This document shows, piece by piece, positions 23,698 to 36,300 of a DNA stretch of 64,000 nt. Both the position numbers and the translations under genes were made by a program. The stretch is taken from contig OX387203.1 of assembly GCA_947561715.1 (NCBI GenBank), positions 17,732,001-17,796,000 on the forward strand. Direction: 5' to 3'. Origin of the DNA: Ascidia mentula. Its lineage: Eukaryota; Chordata; Ascidiacea; Phlebobranchia; Ascidiidae. The notes beneath the pieces were generated by a model that saw nothing but the letters and a program-made list of their open reading frames with translations, had not been told where the DNA came from and made no database searches. The number at the start of each line of letters is the position of its first letter. The first letter of the stretch is position 1.

Positions 23698-25370
23698 GCG
23701 GACAACTCTCAAATTTATTTAATTCTGCCCTACCTTAATAGCCACCATAGTGTCAAACATGTGTTTTCATTCACTAACAAAAAACTAAAAGACATACGCC
23801 AATTTGGTTCCACTGCTCGATTTGTACTGGCATCTAGTATTTGTGTGCAAAACATCAAGTCGCTTGATACAAAAATGTTCAAATCACAGGCGGACAACTC
23901 CAAAATTACTTAATTCCGCCGAAACTTAGCCACCATAGTTCCAAACATGCGTTTACGTTCGCGAATAAAAAACTAAAAGACATACGCCAATTTGGTTTAC
24001 ACTGCTCGTTTTGTACTGGCATCTAGTATTTGTGTGCAAAATAACAAGTCGCTTGATACAAAAATGTTCAAATCACAGGCGGACAACTCTCAAATTTATT
24101 TAATTCCGCCCTACCTTAATAGCCACCATAGTGTCAAACATGTGTTTTCGTCCACTAACAAAAAACTAAAAGATATACGCCAATTTGGTTTCCACTGCTC
24201 GATTTGTACTGGCATCTAGTATTTGTGTGCAAAATCTCAAGTCGCTTGATACAAAAATGTTCAAATCACAGGCGGACAACTCTCAAATTTGTTTAATTCC
24301 GCCCTACCTTAATAGCCACCATAGTGTCAAACATGCGTTTTTGTTCACTAACAAAAAACTAAAAGATATACGCCAATTTGGTTTCCACTGCTCGATTTGT
24401 ACTGGCAGCTAGTATTTGTGTGCAAAACATCAAGTCGCTTGATACAAAAATGTTCAAATCACAGGCGGACAACTCTCAAATTTATTTAATTCCGCCCTAC
24501 CTTAATAGCCACCATAGTGTCAAACATGTGTTTTCGTTCACTAACAAAAAACTAAAAGACATACGTCAATTTGGTTTACACTGCTCGTTTTGTACTGGCA
24601 TCTAGTATTTGTGTGCAAAATTTCAAGTCGCTTGATACAAAAATGTTTAAATCACAGGCGGACAACTCTCAAATTTATTTAATTCTGCCCTACCTTAATA
24701 GCCACCATAGTGTCAAACATGTGTTTTCATTCACTAACAAAAAACTAAAAGACATACGCCAATTTGGTTCCACTGCTCGATTTGTACTGGCATCTAGTAT
24801 TTGTGTGCAAAATATCAAGTCGCTTGATACAAAAATGTTCAAATCACAGGCGGACAACTTTCAAATTTACTTAATTCCGCCAAACCTTAGCCACAATAGT
24901 TCCAAACATGCCTTTTCGTTCGCGAATAAAAAACTAAAAGACATACGCCAATTTGGTTTATACTGCTCGTTTTGTACTGGTATCTAGTATTTGTGTGCAA
25001 AATTTCAAGTCGCTTGATACAAAAATGTTCAAATCACAGGCGGACAACTTTCAAATTTACTTAATTCCGCCAAACCTTAGCCACAATTGTTCCAAACATG
25101 CGTTTTCGTTCGCGAATAAAAAACTAAAAGACATACGTCAATTTGGTTTACACTGCTCGTTTTGTACTGGCATCTAGTATTTGTGTGCAAAATATCAAGT
25201 CGCTTGATACAAAAATGTTTAAATCACAGGCGGACAACTCTCAAATTTATTTAATTCCGCCCTACCTTAATAGCCACCATAGTGTCAAACATGTGCTTTC
25301 GTTCACTAACAAAAAACTAAAAGACATACGTCAATTTGGTTTGATCTGCTCGTTTTGTACTGGCATCTAG

Positions 25371-27090
25371 TATTTGTGTGCAAAATTTCAAGTCGCTTGA
25401 TACAAAAATGTTCAAATCACAGGCGGACAACTCTCAAAATTACTTAATTCCGCCCAACCTTAGCCACCGTAGTTCCAAACATGCATTTTCGTTCGCGAAT
25501 AAAAAGGTAAAGGACATACGCCAATTTGGTTTACACTGCTCGTTTTGTACTGGCATCTAGTATTTGTGTGCAAAATTTCAAGTCGCTTGATACAAAAATG
25601 TTCAAATCACAGGCGGACAACTCTCAAAATTACTTAATTCCGCCCAACCTTAGCCACCATAGTGTCAAACATGCTTTTTCGTTCGCGAATAAAAAAACTA
25701 AAAGACATACGCCAATTTGGTTTACACTGCTCGTTTTGTACTGGCATCTAGTATTTGTGTGCAAAATTTCAAGTCGCTTGATACAAAAATGTTCAAATCA
25801 CAGGCGGACAACTCTCAAAATTACTTAATTCCGCCCTACCTTAGCCACCGTAGTTCCAAACATGCATTTTCGTTCGCGAATAAAAAGGTAAAGGACATAC
25901 GCCAATTTGGTTTACACTGCTCGTTTTGTACTGGCATCTAGTATTTGTGTGCAAAATTTCAAGTCGCTTGATACAAAAATGTTCAAATCACAGGCGGACA
26001 ACTCTATAAATTACTTAATTCCGCCGAACCTTAGCCACCATAGTTCCAAACATGCGTTTTCGTTCGCGAATAAAAAACTAAAAGACATACGTCAATTAGG
26101 TTTACACTGCTCGTTTTGTACTGCAATCTAGTAATTGTATACAAAATTTCAAGTTGCTTGATGCAAAAATGTTCAAATCACAGGCGGACAAAACTCAAAT
26201 TTATTTAATTCCGCCCTACCTTAATAGCCACCATAGTTCCAAACATGCGTTTTCGTTCGCGAATAAAAAACTAAAAGACATACGTCAATTTGGTTTACAC
26301 TGCTCGTTTTGTACTGGCATCTAGTATTTGTGTGCAAAATTTCAAGTCGCTTGATACAAAAATGTTCAAATCACAGGCGGACAACTCTCAAATTTATTTA
26401 ATTCCGCCCTACCTTAATAGCCAACATAGTTCCAAACATGCCTTTTCGTTCGCGAATAAAAAACTAAAAAACATAGGCAAATTTGGTTTACACTGCTCGT
26501 TTTATACTGGCATTTAGTATTTGTGTGCAAAATTTCAAGTCGCTTGATACAAAAATGTTCAAATCACAGGCGGACAACTCTTAAAATTACTTAATTCCGC
26601 CCAACCTTAGCCACCGTAGTTCCAAACATGCATTTTCGTTCGCGAATAAAAAGGTAAAGGACATAGGCCAATTTGGTTTACACTGCTCGTTTTGTACTGG
26701 CATCTAGTATTTGTGTGCAAAATTTCAAGTCGCTTGATACAAAAATGTTCAAATCACAGGCGGACAACTCTATAAATTACTTAATTCCGCCGAACCTTAG
26801 CCACCATAGTTCCAAACATGCGTTTTCGTTCGCGAATAAAAAACTAAAAGACATACGTCAATTTGGTTTACACTGCTCGTTTTGTACTGGCATCTAGTAT
26901 TTGTGTGCAAAATTTCAAGTCGCTTGATACAAAAAAGTTCAAATCACAGGCGGACAACTCTCAAAAGTATTGAATTCCGCCGAACCTTAGCCACCATAGT
27001 TCCAAACATGCCTTTTCGTTCGCGAATAAAAAACTAAAAAACATAGGCAAATTTGGTTTACACTGCTCGTTTTGTACTGGCATCTAGTAT
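25371..27090 (+). repeat. Transition segment at the start of the class B-only domain
   Basis: After the last class A monomer the array turns to 190-base class B subtypes, several with AAAAAGGTAAAGG (25,505, 25,885, 26,650). GTGTCAAACATG occurs once more near 25,666 but with TTCGCGAAT, so it is a class A/B mosaic. Oddities include CAATTAGGTTTAC near 26,094, GACAAAACTC near 26,188 and TGGCATTTAG near 26,511. The first EcoRI site of the window, in AGTATTGAATTCC, is at 26,972. Confidence 0.75.
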
Positions 27091-27589
27091 TGGTGTGCAA
27101 AATTTCAAGTCGCTTGATACAAAAATGTTCAAATCACAGGCGGACAACTCTCAAATTTATTTAATTCCGCCCAACCTTAATAGCCACCATAGTCCCAAAC
27201 ATGCCTTTTCGTTCGCGAATAAAAAACTTAAAGGACATACGCCAATTTGGTTTACACTGCTCGTTTTGTACTGCAATCTAGTAATTGTGTACAAAATTTC
27301 AAGTCGCTTGATACAAAAATGTTCAAATCACAGGCGGACAACTCTATAAATTACTTAATTCCGCCCAACCTTAGCCACCATAGTTCCAAACATGCGTTTT
27401 CGTTCGCGAATAAAAAACTAAAAGACATACGCCAATTTGGATTACACTGCTCGTTTTGTACTGGCATCTAGTATTTGTGTGCAAAATTTCAAGTCGCTTG
27501 ATACAAAAATGTTCAAATCACAGGCGGACAACTCTCAAATTTATTTAATTCCGCCCAACCTTAATAGCCACCATAGTCCCAAACATGCC

Positions 27590-27615
27590 TTTTCGTTCGC
27601 AAAAAAAAATTAAAG
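27590..27615 (+). repeat. Palindrome-less subtype with a long A run (TTCGCAAAAAAAAA)
   Basis: Here GCGAATAAAAA has become GCAAAAAAAAA, losing the TTCGCGAA palindrome and leaving a run of about nine A. The subtype recurs near 27,788, 33,900, 34,090, 39,442, 39,632, 45,550, 49,750, 55,662, 62,722 and 62,912, at positions predicted by the higher-order periods. Run length varies slightly between copies. Confidence 0.75.
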
Positions 27616-28795
27616 GACATACGCCAATTTGGATTACACTGCTCGTTTTATACTGGCATCTAGTATTTGTGTGCAAAATTTCAAGTCGCTTGATACAAAA
27701 ATGTTCAAATCACAGGCGGACAACTCTCAAAATTACTTAATTCCGCCCAACCTTAGCCACCATAGTTCCAAACATGCATTTTCGTTCGCAAAAAAAAAAC
27801 TAAAAGACATACGCCAATTTGGATTACACTGCTCGTTTTATACTGGCATCTAGTATTTGTGTGCAAAATTTCAAGTCGCTTGATACAAAAATGTTCAAAT
27901 CACAGGCGGACAACTCTCAAAATTACTTAATTCCGCCGAACCTTAGCCACCATAGTTCCAAACATGCCTTTTCGTTCGCGAATAAAAAACTAAAATACAT
28001 AGGCAAATTTGGTTTACACTGCTCGTTTTGTACTGGCATCTAGTATTTGTGTGCAAAATTTCAAGTCGCTTGATGCAAAAATGTTCAAATCACAGGCGGA
28101 CAACTCTCAAAAGTACTGAATTCCGCCGAACCTTAGCCACCATAGTTCCAAACATGCATTTTCGTTCGCGAATAAAAAACTAAAAAACATAGGCAAATTT
28201 GGTTTACACTGCTCGTTTTGTACTGGCATCTAGTATTGGTGTGCAAAATTTCAAGTCGCTTGATACAAAAATGTTCAAATCACAGGCGGACAACTCTCAA
28301 ATTTATTTAATTCCGCCCAACCTTAATAGCCACCATAGTCCCAAACATGCCTTTTCGTTCGCGAATAAAAAACTTAAAGGACATACGCCAATTTGGTTTA
28401 CACTGCTCGTTTTGTACTGCAATCTAGTAATTGTGTACAAAATTTCAAGTCGCTTGATACAAAAATGTTCAAATCACAGGCGGACAACTCTCAAAATTAC
28501 TTAATTCCGCCCAACCTTAGCCACCATAGTTCCAAACATGCATTTTCGTTCGCGAATAAAAAACTAAAAGACATACGCCAATTTGGATTACACTGCTCGT
28601 TTTGTACTGGCATCTAGTATTTGTGTGCAAAATTTCAAGTTGCTTGATACAAAAATGTTCAAATCACAGGCGGACAACTCTCAAAATTACTTAATTCCGC
28701 CCAACCTTAGCCACCGTAGTTCCAAACATGCATTTTCGTTCGCGAATAAAAAGGTAAAGGACATACGCCAATTTGGTTTACACTGCTCGTTTTGT

Positions 28796-28984
28796 ACTGG
28801 CATCTAGTATTTGTGTGCAAAATTTCAAGTCGCTTGATACAAAAATGTTCAAATCACAGGCGGAAACTCTATAAATTACTTAATTCCGCCGAACCTTAGC
28901 CACCATAGTTCCAAACATGCGTTTTCGTTCGCGAATAAAAAACTAAAAGACATACGTCAATTTGGTTTACACTGCTCGTTTTGT
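28796..28984 (+). repeat. 189-base monomer subtype with one C lost (GCGGAAACTCT)
   Basis: This subtype reads GGCGGAAACTCT where others read GGCGGACAACTCT, shortening the dyad spacer to 20 bases. Eight copies are seen, near 28,862, 29,436, 29,624, 34,976, 35,165, 40,706, 41,278 and 41,467, all explained by the 6.3 kb unit. Since 189 is divisible by 3, the frame carries into the next monomer, giving the 106-109 codon open frames there. Confidence 0.75.
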
Positions 28985-31900
28985 ACTGGCATCTAGTATT
29001 TGTGTGCAAAATTTCAAGTCGCTTGATACAAAAAAGTTCAAATCACAGGCGGACAACTCTCAAAAGTACTGAATTCCGCCGAACCTTAGCCACCATAGTT
29101 CCAAACATGCCTTTTCGTTTGCGAATAAAAAACTAAAAAACATAGGCAAATTTGGTTTACACTGCTCGTTTTGTACTGGCATCTAGTATTGGTGTGCAAA
29201 ATTTCAAGTCGCTTGATACAAAAATGTTCAAATCACAGGCGGACAACTCTCAAATTTATTTAATTCCGCCCAACCTTAATAGCCACCATAGTCCCAAACA
29301 TGCCTTTTCGTTCGCGAATAAAAAACTTAAAGGACATACGCCAATTTGGTTTACACTGCTCGTTTTGTACTGGCATCTAGTATTTGTGTGCAAAATTTCA
29401 AGTCGCTTGATACAAAAATGTTCAAATCACAGGCGGAAACTCTATAAATTACTTAATTCCGCCGAACCTTAGCCACCGTAGTTCCAAACATGCATTTTCG
29501 TTCGCGAATAAAAAGGTAAAGGACATACGCCAATTTGGTTTACACTGCTCGTTTTGTACTGGCATCTAGTATTTGTGTGCAAAATTTCAAGTCGCTTGAT
29601 ACAAAAATGTTCAAATCACAGGCGGAAACTCTATAAATTACTTAATTCCGCCGAACCTTAGCCACCATAGTTCCAAACATGCGTTTTCGTTCGCGAATAA
29701 AAAACTAAAAGACATACGTCAATTTGGTTTACACTGCTCGTTTTGTACTGGCATCTAGTATTTGTGTGCAAAATTTCAAGTCGCTTGATACAAAAAAGTT
29801 CAAATCACAGGCGGACAACTCTCAAAAGTACTGAATTCCGCCGAACCTTAGCCACCATAGTTCCAAACATGCCTTTTCGTTTGCGAATAAAAAACTAAAA
29901 AACATAGGCAAATTTGGTTTACACTGCTCGTTTTGTACTGGCATCTAGTATTGGTGTGCAAAATTTCAAGTCGCTTGATACAAAAATGTTCAAATCACAG
30001 GCGGACAACTCTCAAATTTATTTAATTCCGCCCAACCTTAATAGCCACCATAGTCCCAAACATGCCTTTTCGTTCGCGAATAAAAAACTTAAAGGACATA
30101 CGCCAATTTGGTTTACACTGCTCGTTTTGTACTGCAATCTAGTAATTGTGTACAAAATTTCAAGTCGCTTGATACAAAAATGTTCAAATCACAGGCGGAC
30201 AACTCTCAAAATTACTTAATTCCGCCCAACCTTAGCCACCATAGTTCCAAACATGCATTTTCGTTCGCGAATAAAAAACTAAAAGACATACGCCAATTTG
30301 GATTACACTGCTCGTTTTGTACTGGCATCTAGTATTTGTGTGCAAAATTTCAAGTTGCTTGATACAAAAATGTTCAAATCACAGGCGGACAACTCTCAAA
30401 ATTACTTAATTCCGCCCAACCTTAGCCACCGTAGTTCCAAACATGCATTTTCGTTCGCGAATAAAAAGGTAACGGACATACGCCAATTTGGTTTACACTG
30501 CTCGTTTTATACTGGCATCTAGTATTTGTGTGCAAAATTTCAAGTCGCTTGATACAAAAATGTTCAAATCACAGGCGGACAACTCTCAAAATTACTTAAT
30601 TCCGCCGAACCTTAGCCACCATAGTTCCAAACATGCCTTTTCGTTCGCGAATAAAAAACTAAAATACATAGGCAAATTTGGTTTACACTGCTCGTTTTGT
30701 ACTGGCATCTAGTATTTGTGTGCAAAATTTCAAGTCGCTTGATGCAAAAATGTTCAAATCACAGGCGGACAACTCTCAAAAGTACTGAATTCCGCCGAAC
30801 CTTAGCCACCATAGTTCCAAACATGCATTTTCGTTCGCGAATAAAAAACTAAAAAACATAGGCAAATTTGGTTTACACTGCTCGTTTTGTACTGGCATCT
30901 AGTATTGGTGTGCAAAATTTCAAGTCGCTTGATACAAAAATGTTCAAATCACAGGCGGACAACTCTCAAATTTATTTAATTCCGCCCAACCTTAATAGCC
31001 ACCATAGTCCCAAACATGCCTTTTCGTTCGCGAATAAAAAACTTAAAGGACATACGCCAATTTGGTTTACACTGCTCGTTTTGTACTGCAATCTAGTAAT
31101 TGTGTACAAAATTTCAAGTCGCTTGATACAAAAATGTTCAAATCACAGGCGGACAACTCTCAAAATTACTTAATTCCGCCCAACCTTAGCCACCATAGTT
31201 CCAAACATGCATTTTCGTTCGCGAATAAAAAACTAAAAGACATACGCCAATTTGGATTACACTGCTCGTTTTGTACTGGCATCTAGTATTTGTGTGCAAA
31301 ATTTCAAGTTGCTTGATACAAAAATGTTCAAATCACAGGCGGACAACTCTCAAAATTACTTAATTCCGCCCAACCTTAGCCACCGTAGTTCCAAACATGC
31401 ATTTTCGTTCGCGAATAAAAAGGTAAAGGACATACGCCAATTTGGTTTACACTGCTCGTTTTGTACTGGCATCTAGTATTTGTGTGCAAAATTTCAAGTT
31501 GCTTGATACAAAAAAGTTCAAATCACAGGCGGACAACTCTCAAATTTATTTAATTCCGCCCTACCTTAATAGCCACCATAGTTCCAAACATGCCTTTTCG
31601 TTCGCGAATAAAAAACTAAAAGACATACGTCAATTTGGTTTACACTGTTCGTTTTGTACTGGCATCTAGTATTTGTGTGCAAAATTTCAAGTTGCTTGAT
31701 ACAAAAATGTTCAAATCACAGGCGGACAACTCTCAAAATTACTTAATTCCGCCCAACCTTAGCCACCGTAGTTCCAAACATGCATTTTCGTTCGCGAATA
31801 AAAAGGTAAAGGACATACGCCAATTTGGTTTACACTGCTCGTTTTGTACTGGCATCTAGTATTTGTGTGCAAAATTTCAAGTTGCTTGATACAAAAAAGT

Positions 31901-33392
31901 TCAAATCACAGGCGGACAACTCTCAAATTTATTTAATTCCGCCCTACCTTAATAGCCACCATAGTTCCAAACATGCCTTTTCGTTCGCGAATAAAAAACT
32001 AAAAGACATACGCCAATTTGGATTACACTGCTCGTTTTGTACTGGCATCTAGTATTTGTGTGCAAAATTTCAAGTTGCTTGATACAAAAATGTTCAAATC
32101 ACAGGCGGACAACTCTCAAAATTACTTAATTCCGCCCAACCTTAGCCACCGTAGTTCCAAACATGCCTTTTCGTTCGCGAATAAAAAACTAAAAGACATA
32201 CGTCAATTTGGTTTACACTGCTCGTTTTGTACTGGCATCTAGTATTTGTGTGCAAAATTTCAAGTCGCTTGATACAAAAAAGTTCAAATCACAGGCGGAC
32301 AACTCTCAAATTTATTTAATTCCGCCCTACCTTAATAGCCACCATAGTTCCAAACATGCCTTTTCGTTCGCGAATAAAAAACTAAAAGACATACGTTAAT
32401 TTGGTTTACACTGCTCGTTTTGTACTGGCATCTAGTATTTGTGTGCAAAATTTCAAGTCGCTTGATGCAAAAATGTTCAAATCACAGGCGGACAACTCTC
32501 AAAAGTACTGAATTCCGCCGAACCTTAGCCACCATAGTTCCAAACATGCCTTTTCGTTCGCGAATAAAAAACTAAAAAACATAGGCAAATTTGGTTTACA
32601 CTGCTCGTTTTGTACTGGCATCTAGTATTGGTGTGCAAAATTTCAAGTCGCTTGATACAAAAAAGTTCAAATCACAGGCGGACAACTCTCAAATTTATTT
32701 AATTCCGCCCTACCTTAATAGCCACCATAGTCCCAAACATGCCTTTTCGTTCGCGAATAAAAAATTAAAGGACATACGCCAATTTGGTTTACACTACTCG
32801 TTTTGTACTGCAATCTAATAATTGTGTACAAAATTTCAAGTCGCTTGACACAAAAATGTTCAAATCACAGGCGGACAACTCTCAAAATTACTTAATTCCG
32901 CCCAACCTTAGCCACCATAGTTCCAAACATGCATTTTCGTTCGCGAATAAAAAACTAAAAGACATACGCCAATTTGGATTACACTGCTCGTTTTGTACTG
33001 GCATCTAGTATTTGTGTGCAAAATTTCAAGTTGCTTGATACAAAAATGTTCAAATCACAGGCGGACAACTCTCAAAATTACTTAATTCCGCCCAACCTTA
33101 GCCACCATAGTTCCAAACATGCATTTTCGTTCGCGAATAAAAAGGTTAAAGACATACGCCAATTTGGTTTGAACTGCTCGTTTTGTACTGGCATCTAGTA
33201 TTTGTGTGCAAAATTTCAAGTTGCTTGATACAAAAATGTTCAAATCACAGGCGGACAACTCTCAACATTACTTAATTCATCCCCAACCTTAGCCACCATA
33301 GTTCAAAACATGCATTTTCGTTCGCGAATAAAAAGGTTAAAGACATACGCCAATTTGGTTTGAACTGCTCGTTTTGTACTGGCATCTAGTAT

Positions 33393-36300
33393 TGGTGTGC
33401 AAAATTTCAAGTCGCTTGATACAAAAATGTTCAAATCACAGGCGGACAACTCTCAAATTTATTTAATTCCGCCCAACCTTAATAGCCACCATAGTCCCAA
33501 ACATGCCTTTTCGTTCGCGAATAAAAAACTTAAAGGACATACGCCAATTTGGTTTACACTGCTCGTTTTGTACTGCAATCTAGTAATTGTGTACAAAATT
33601 TCAAGTCGCTTGATACAAAAATGTTCAAATCACAGGCGGACAACTCTATAAATTACTTAATTCCGCCCAACCTTAGCCACCATAGTTCCAAACATGCGTT
33701 TTCGTTCGCGAATAAAAAACTAAAAGACATACGCCAATTTGGATTACACTGCTCGTTTTGTACTGGCATCTAGTATTTGTGTGCAAAATTTCAAGTCGCT
33801 TGATACAAAAATGTTCAAATCACAGGCGGACAACTCTCAAATTTATTTAATTCCGCCCAACCTTAATAGCCACCATAGTCCCAAACATGCCTTTTCGTTC
33901 GCAAAAAAAAATTAAAGGACATACGCCAATTTGGATTACACTGCTCGTTTTATACTGGCATCTAGTATTTGTGTGCAAAATTTCAAGTCGCTTGATACAA
34001 AAATGTTCAAATCACAGGCGGACAACTCTCAAAATTACTTAATTCCGCCCAACCTTAGCCACCATAGTTCCAAACATGCATTTTCGTTCGCAAAAAAAAA
34101 ACTAAAAGACATACGCCAATTTGGATTACACTGCTCGTTTTGTACTGGCATCTAGTATTTGTGTGCAAAATTTCAAGTCGCTTGATACAAAAATGTTCAA
34201 ATCACAGGCGGACAACTCTCAAATTAATTTAATTCCGCCCTACCTTAATAGCCACCATAGTCCCAAACATGCCTTTTCGTTCGCGAATAAAAAATTAAAG
34301 GACATACGCCAATTTGGTTTACACTGCTCGTTTTGTACTGCAATCTAGTAATTGTGTACAAAATTTCAAGTCGCTTGATACAAAAATGTTCAAATCACAG
34401 GCGGACAACTCTCAAAATTACTTAATTCCGCCCAACCTTAGCCACCATAGTTCCAAACATGCATTTTTGTTCGCGAATAAAAAACTAAAAGACATACGCC
34501 AATTTGGATTGCACTGCTCGTTTTGTACTGGCATCTAGTATTTGTGTGCAAAATTTCAAGTTGCTTGATACAAAAATGTTCAAATCACAGGCGGACAACC
34601 CTCAAAATTACTGAATTCCGCCGAACCTTAGCCACCATAGTTCCAAACATGCCTTTTCGTTTGCGAATAAAAAACTAAAAAACATAGGCAAATTTGGTTT
34701 ACACTGCTCGTTTTGTACTGGCATCTAGTATTGGTGTGCAAAATTTCAAGTCGCTTGATACAAAAATGTTCAAATCACAGGCGGACAACTCTCAAATTTA
34801 TTTAATTCCGCCCAACCTTAATAGCCACCATAGTCCCAAACATGCCTTTTCGTTCGCGAATAAAAAACTTAAAGGACATACGCCAATTTGGTTTACACTG
34901 CTCGTTTTGTACTGGCATCTAGTATTTGTGTGCAAAATTTCAAGTCGCTTGATACAAAAATGTTCAAATCACAGGCGGAAACTCTATAAATTACTTAATT
35001 CCGCCGAACCTTAGCCACCGTAGTTCCAAACATGCATTTTCGTTCGCGAATAAAAAGGTAAAGGACATACGCCAATTTGGTTTACACTGCTCGTTTTGTA
35101 CTGGCATCTAGTATTTGTGTGCAAAATTTCAAGTCGCTTGATACAAAAATGTTCAAATCACAGGCGGAAACTCTATAAATTACTTAATTCCGCCGAACCT
35201 TAGCCACCATAGTTCCAAACATGCGTTTTCGTTCGCGAATAAAAAACTAAAAGACATACGTCAATTTGGTTTACACTGCTCGTTTTGTACTGGCATCTAG
35301 TATTTGTGTGCAAAATTTCAAGTCGCTTGATACAAAAAAGTTCAAATCACAGGCGGACAACTCTCAAAAGTACTGAATTCCGCCGAACCTTAGCCACCAT
35401 AGTTCCAAACATGCCTTTTCGTTTGCGAATAAAAAACTAAAAAACATAGGCAAATTTGGTTTACACTGCTCGTTTTGTACTGGCATCTAGTATTGGTGTG
35501 CAAAATTTCAAGTCGCTTGATACAAAAATGTTCAAATCACAGGCGGACAACTCTCAAATTTATTTAATTCCGCCCAACCTTAATAGCCACCATAGTCCCA
35601 AACATGCCTTTTCGTTCGCGAATAAAAAACTTAAAGGACATACGCCAATTTGGTTTACACTGCTCGTTTTGTACTGCAATCTAGTAATTGTGTACAAAAT
35701 TTCAAGTCGCTTGATACAAAAATGTTCAAATCACAGGCGGACAACTCTCAAAATTACTTAATTCCGCCCAACCTTAGCCACCATAGTTCCAAACATGCAT
35801 TTTCGTTCGCGAATAAAAAACTAAAAGACATACGCCAATTTGGATTACACTGCTCGTTTTGTACTGGCATCTAGTATTTGTGTGCAAAATTTCAAGTTGC
35901 TTGATACAAAAATGTTCAAATCACAGGCGGACAACTCTCAAAATTACTTAATTCCGCCCAACCTTAGCCACCGTAGTTCCAAACATGCATTTTCGTTCGC
36001 GAATAAAAAGGTAAAGGACATACGCCAATTTGGTTTACACTGCTCGTTTTATACTGGCATCTAGTATTTGTGTGCAAAATTTCAAGTCGCTTGATACAAA
36101 AATGTTCAAATCACAGGCGGACAACTCTCAAAATTACTTAATTCCGCCGAACCTTAGCCACCATAGTTCCAAACATGCCTTTTCGTTCGCGAATAAAAAA
36201 CTAAAATACATAGGCAAATTTGGTTTACACTGCTCGTTTTGTACTGGCATCTAGTATTTGTGTGCAAAATTTCAAGTCGCTTGATGCAAAAATGTTCAAA

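Larger units (their letters stand above)
1..25370 (+). repeat. Left domain: mixed class A and class B monomers
   Basis: This part interleaves roughly 40 class A monomers (193 bases, TTCACTAAC, usually GTGTCAAACATG) with class B monomers (TTCGCGAATAA, usually GTTCCAAACATG). Class A copies occur in runs of three to six, for example 1-1,170, 3,628-4,240, 7,090-8,240 and 23,032-24,780. I found no EcoRI site (GAATTC) here, because the relevant spot reads TTAATTCC throughout. The local higher-order structure is given in the entries below. The right edge is where the last class A monomer (about 25,170-25,360) is followed by class B monomers with AAAAAGGTAAAGG. Confidence 0.85.
27091..33392 (+). repeat. 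~6.3 kb higher-order unit, copy 1 (6,302 bases, 33 monomers)
   Basis: The unit is taken to start at the rare TATTGGTGTGC monomer. It holds only class B subtypes in a fixed order: TTGGTGTGC, CTGCAATCTAG, GCAAAAAAAAA, AAATACATAGG, AAGTACTGAATTCC, AAAAAGGTAAAGG and AAAAAAGTTC monomers. It ends with a unique monomer reading CTCAACATTAC and TTCATCCCC (33,260-33,290) beside AAAAAGGTTAAAG. Comparison with copy 3 at offset 11,844 shows the same marker at every position I checked from start to end, with only isolated base changes. Confidence 0.85.
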
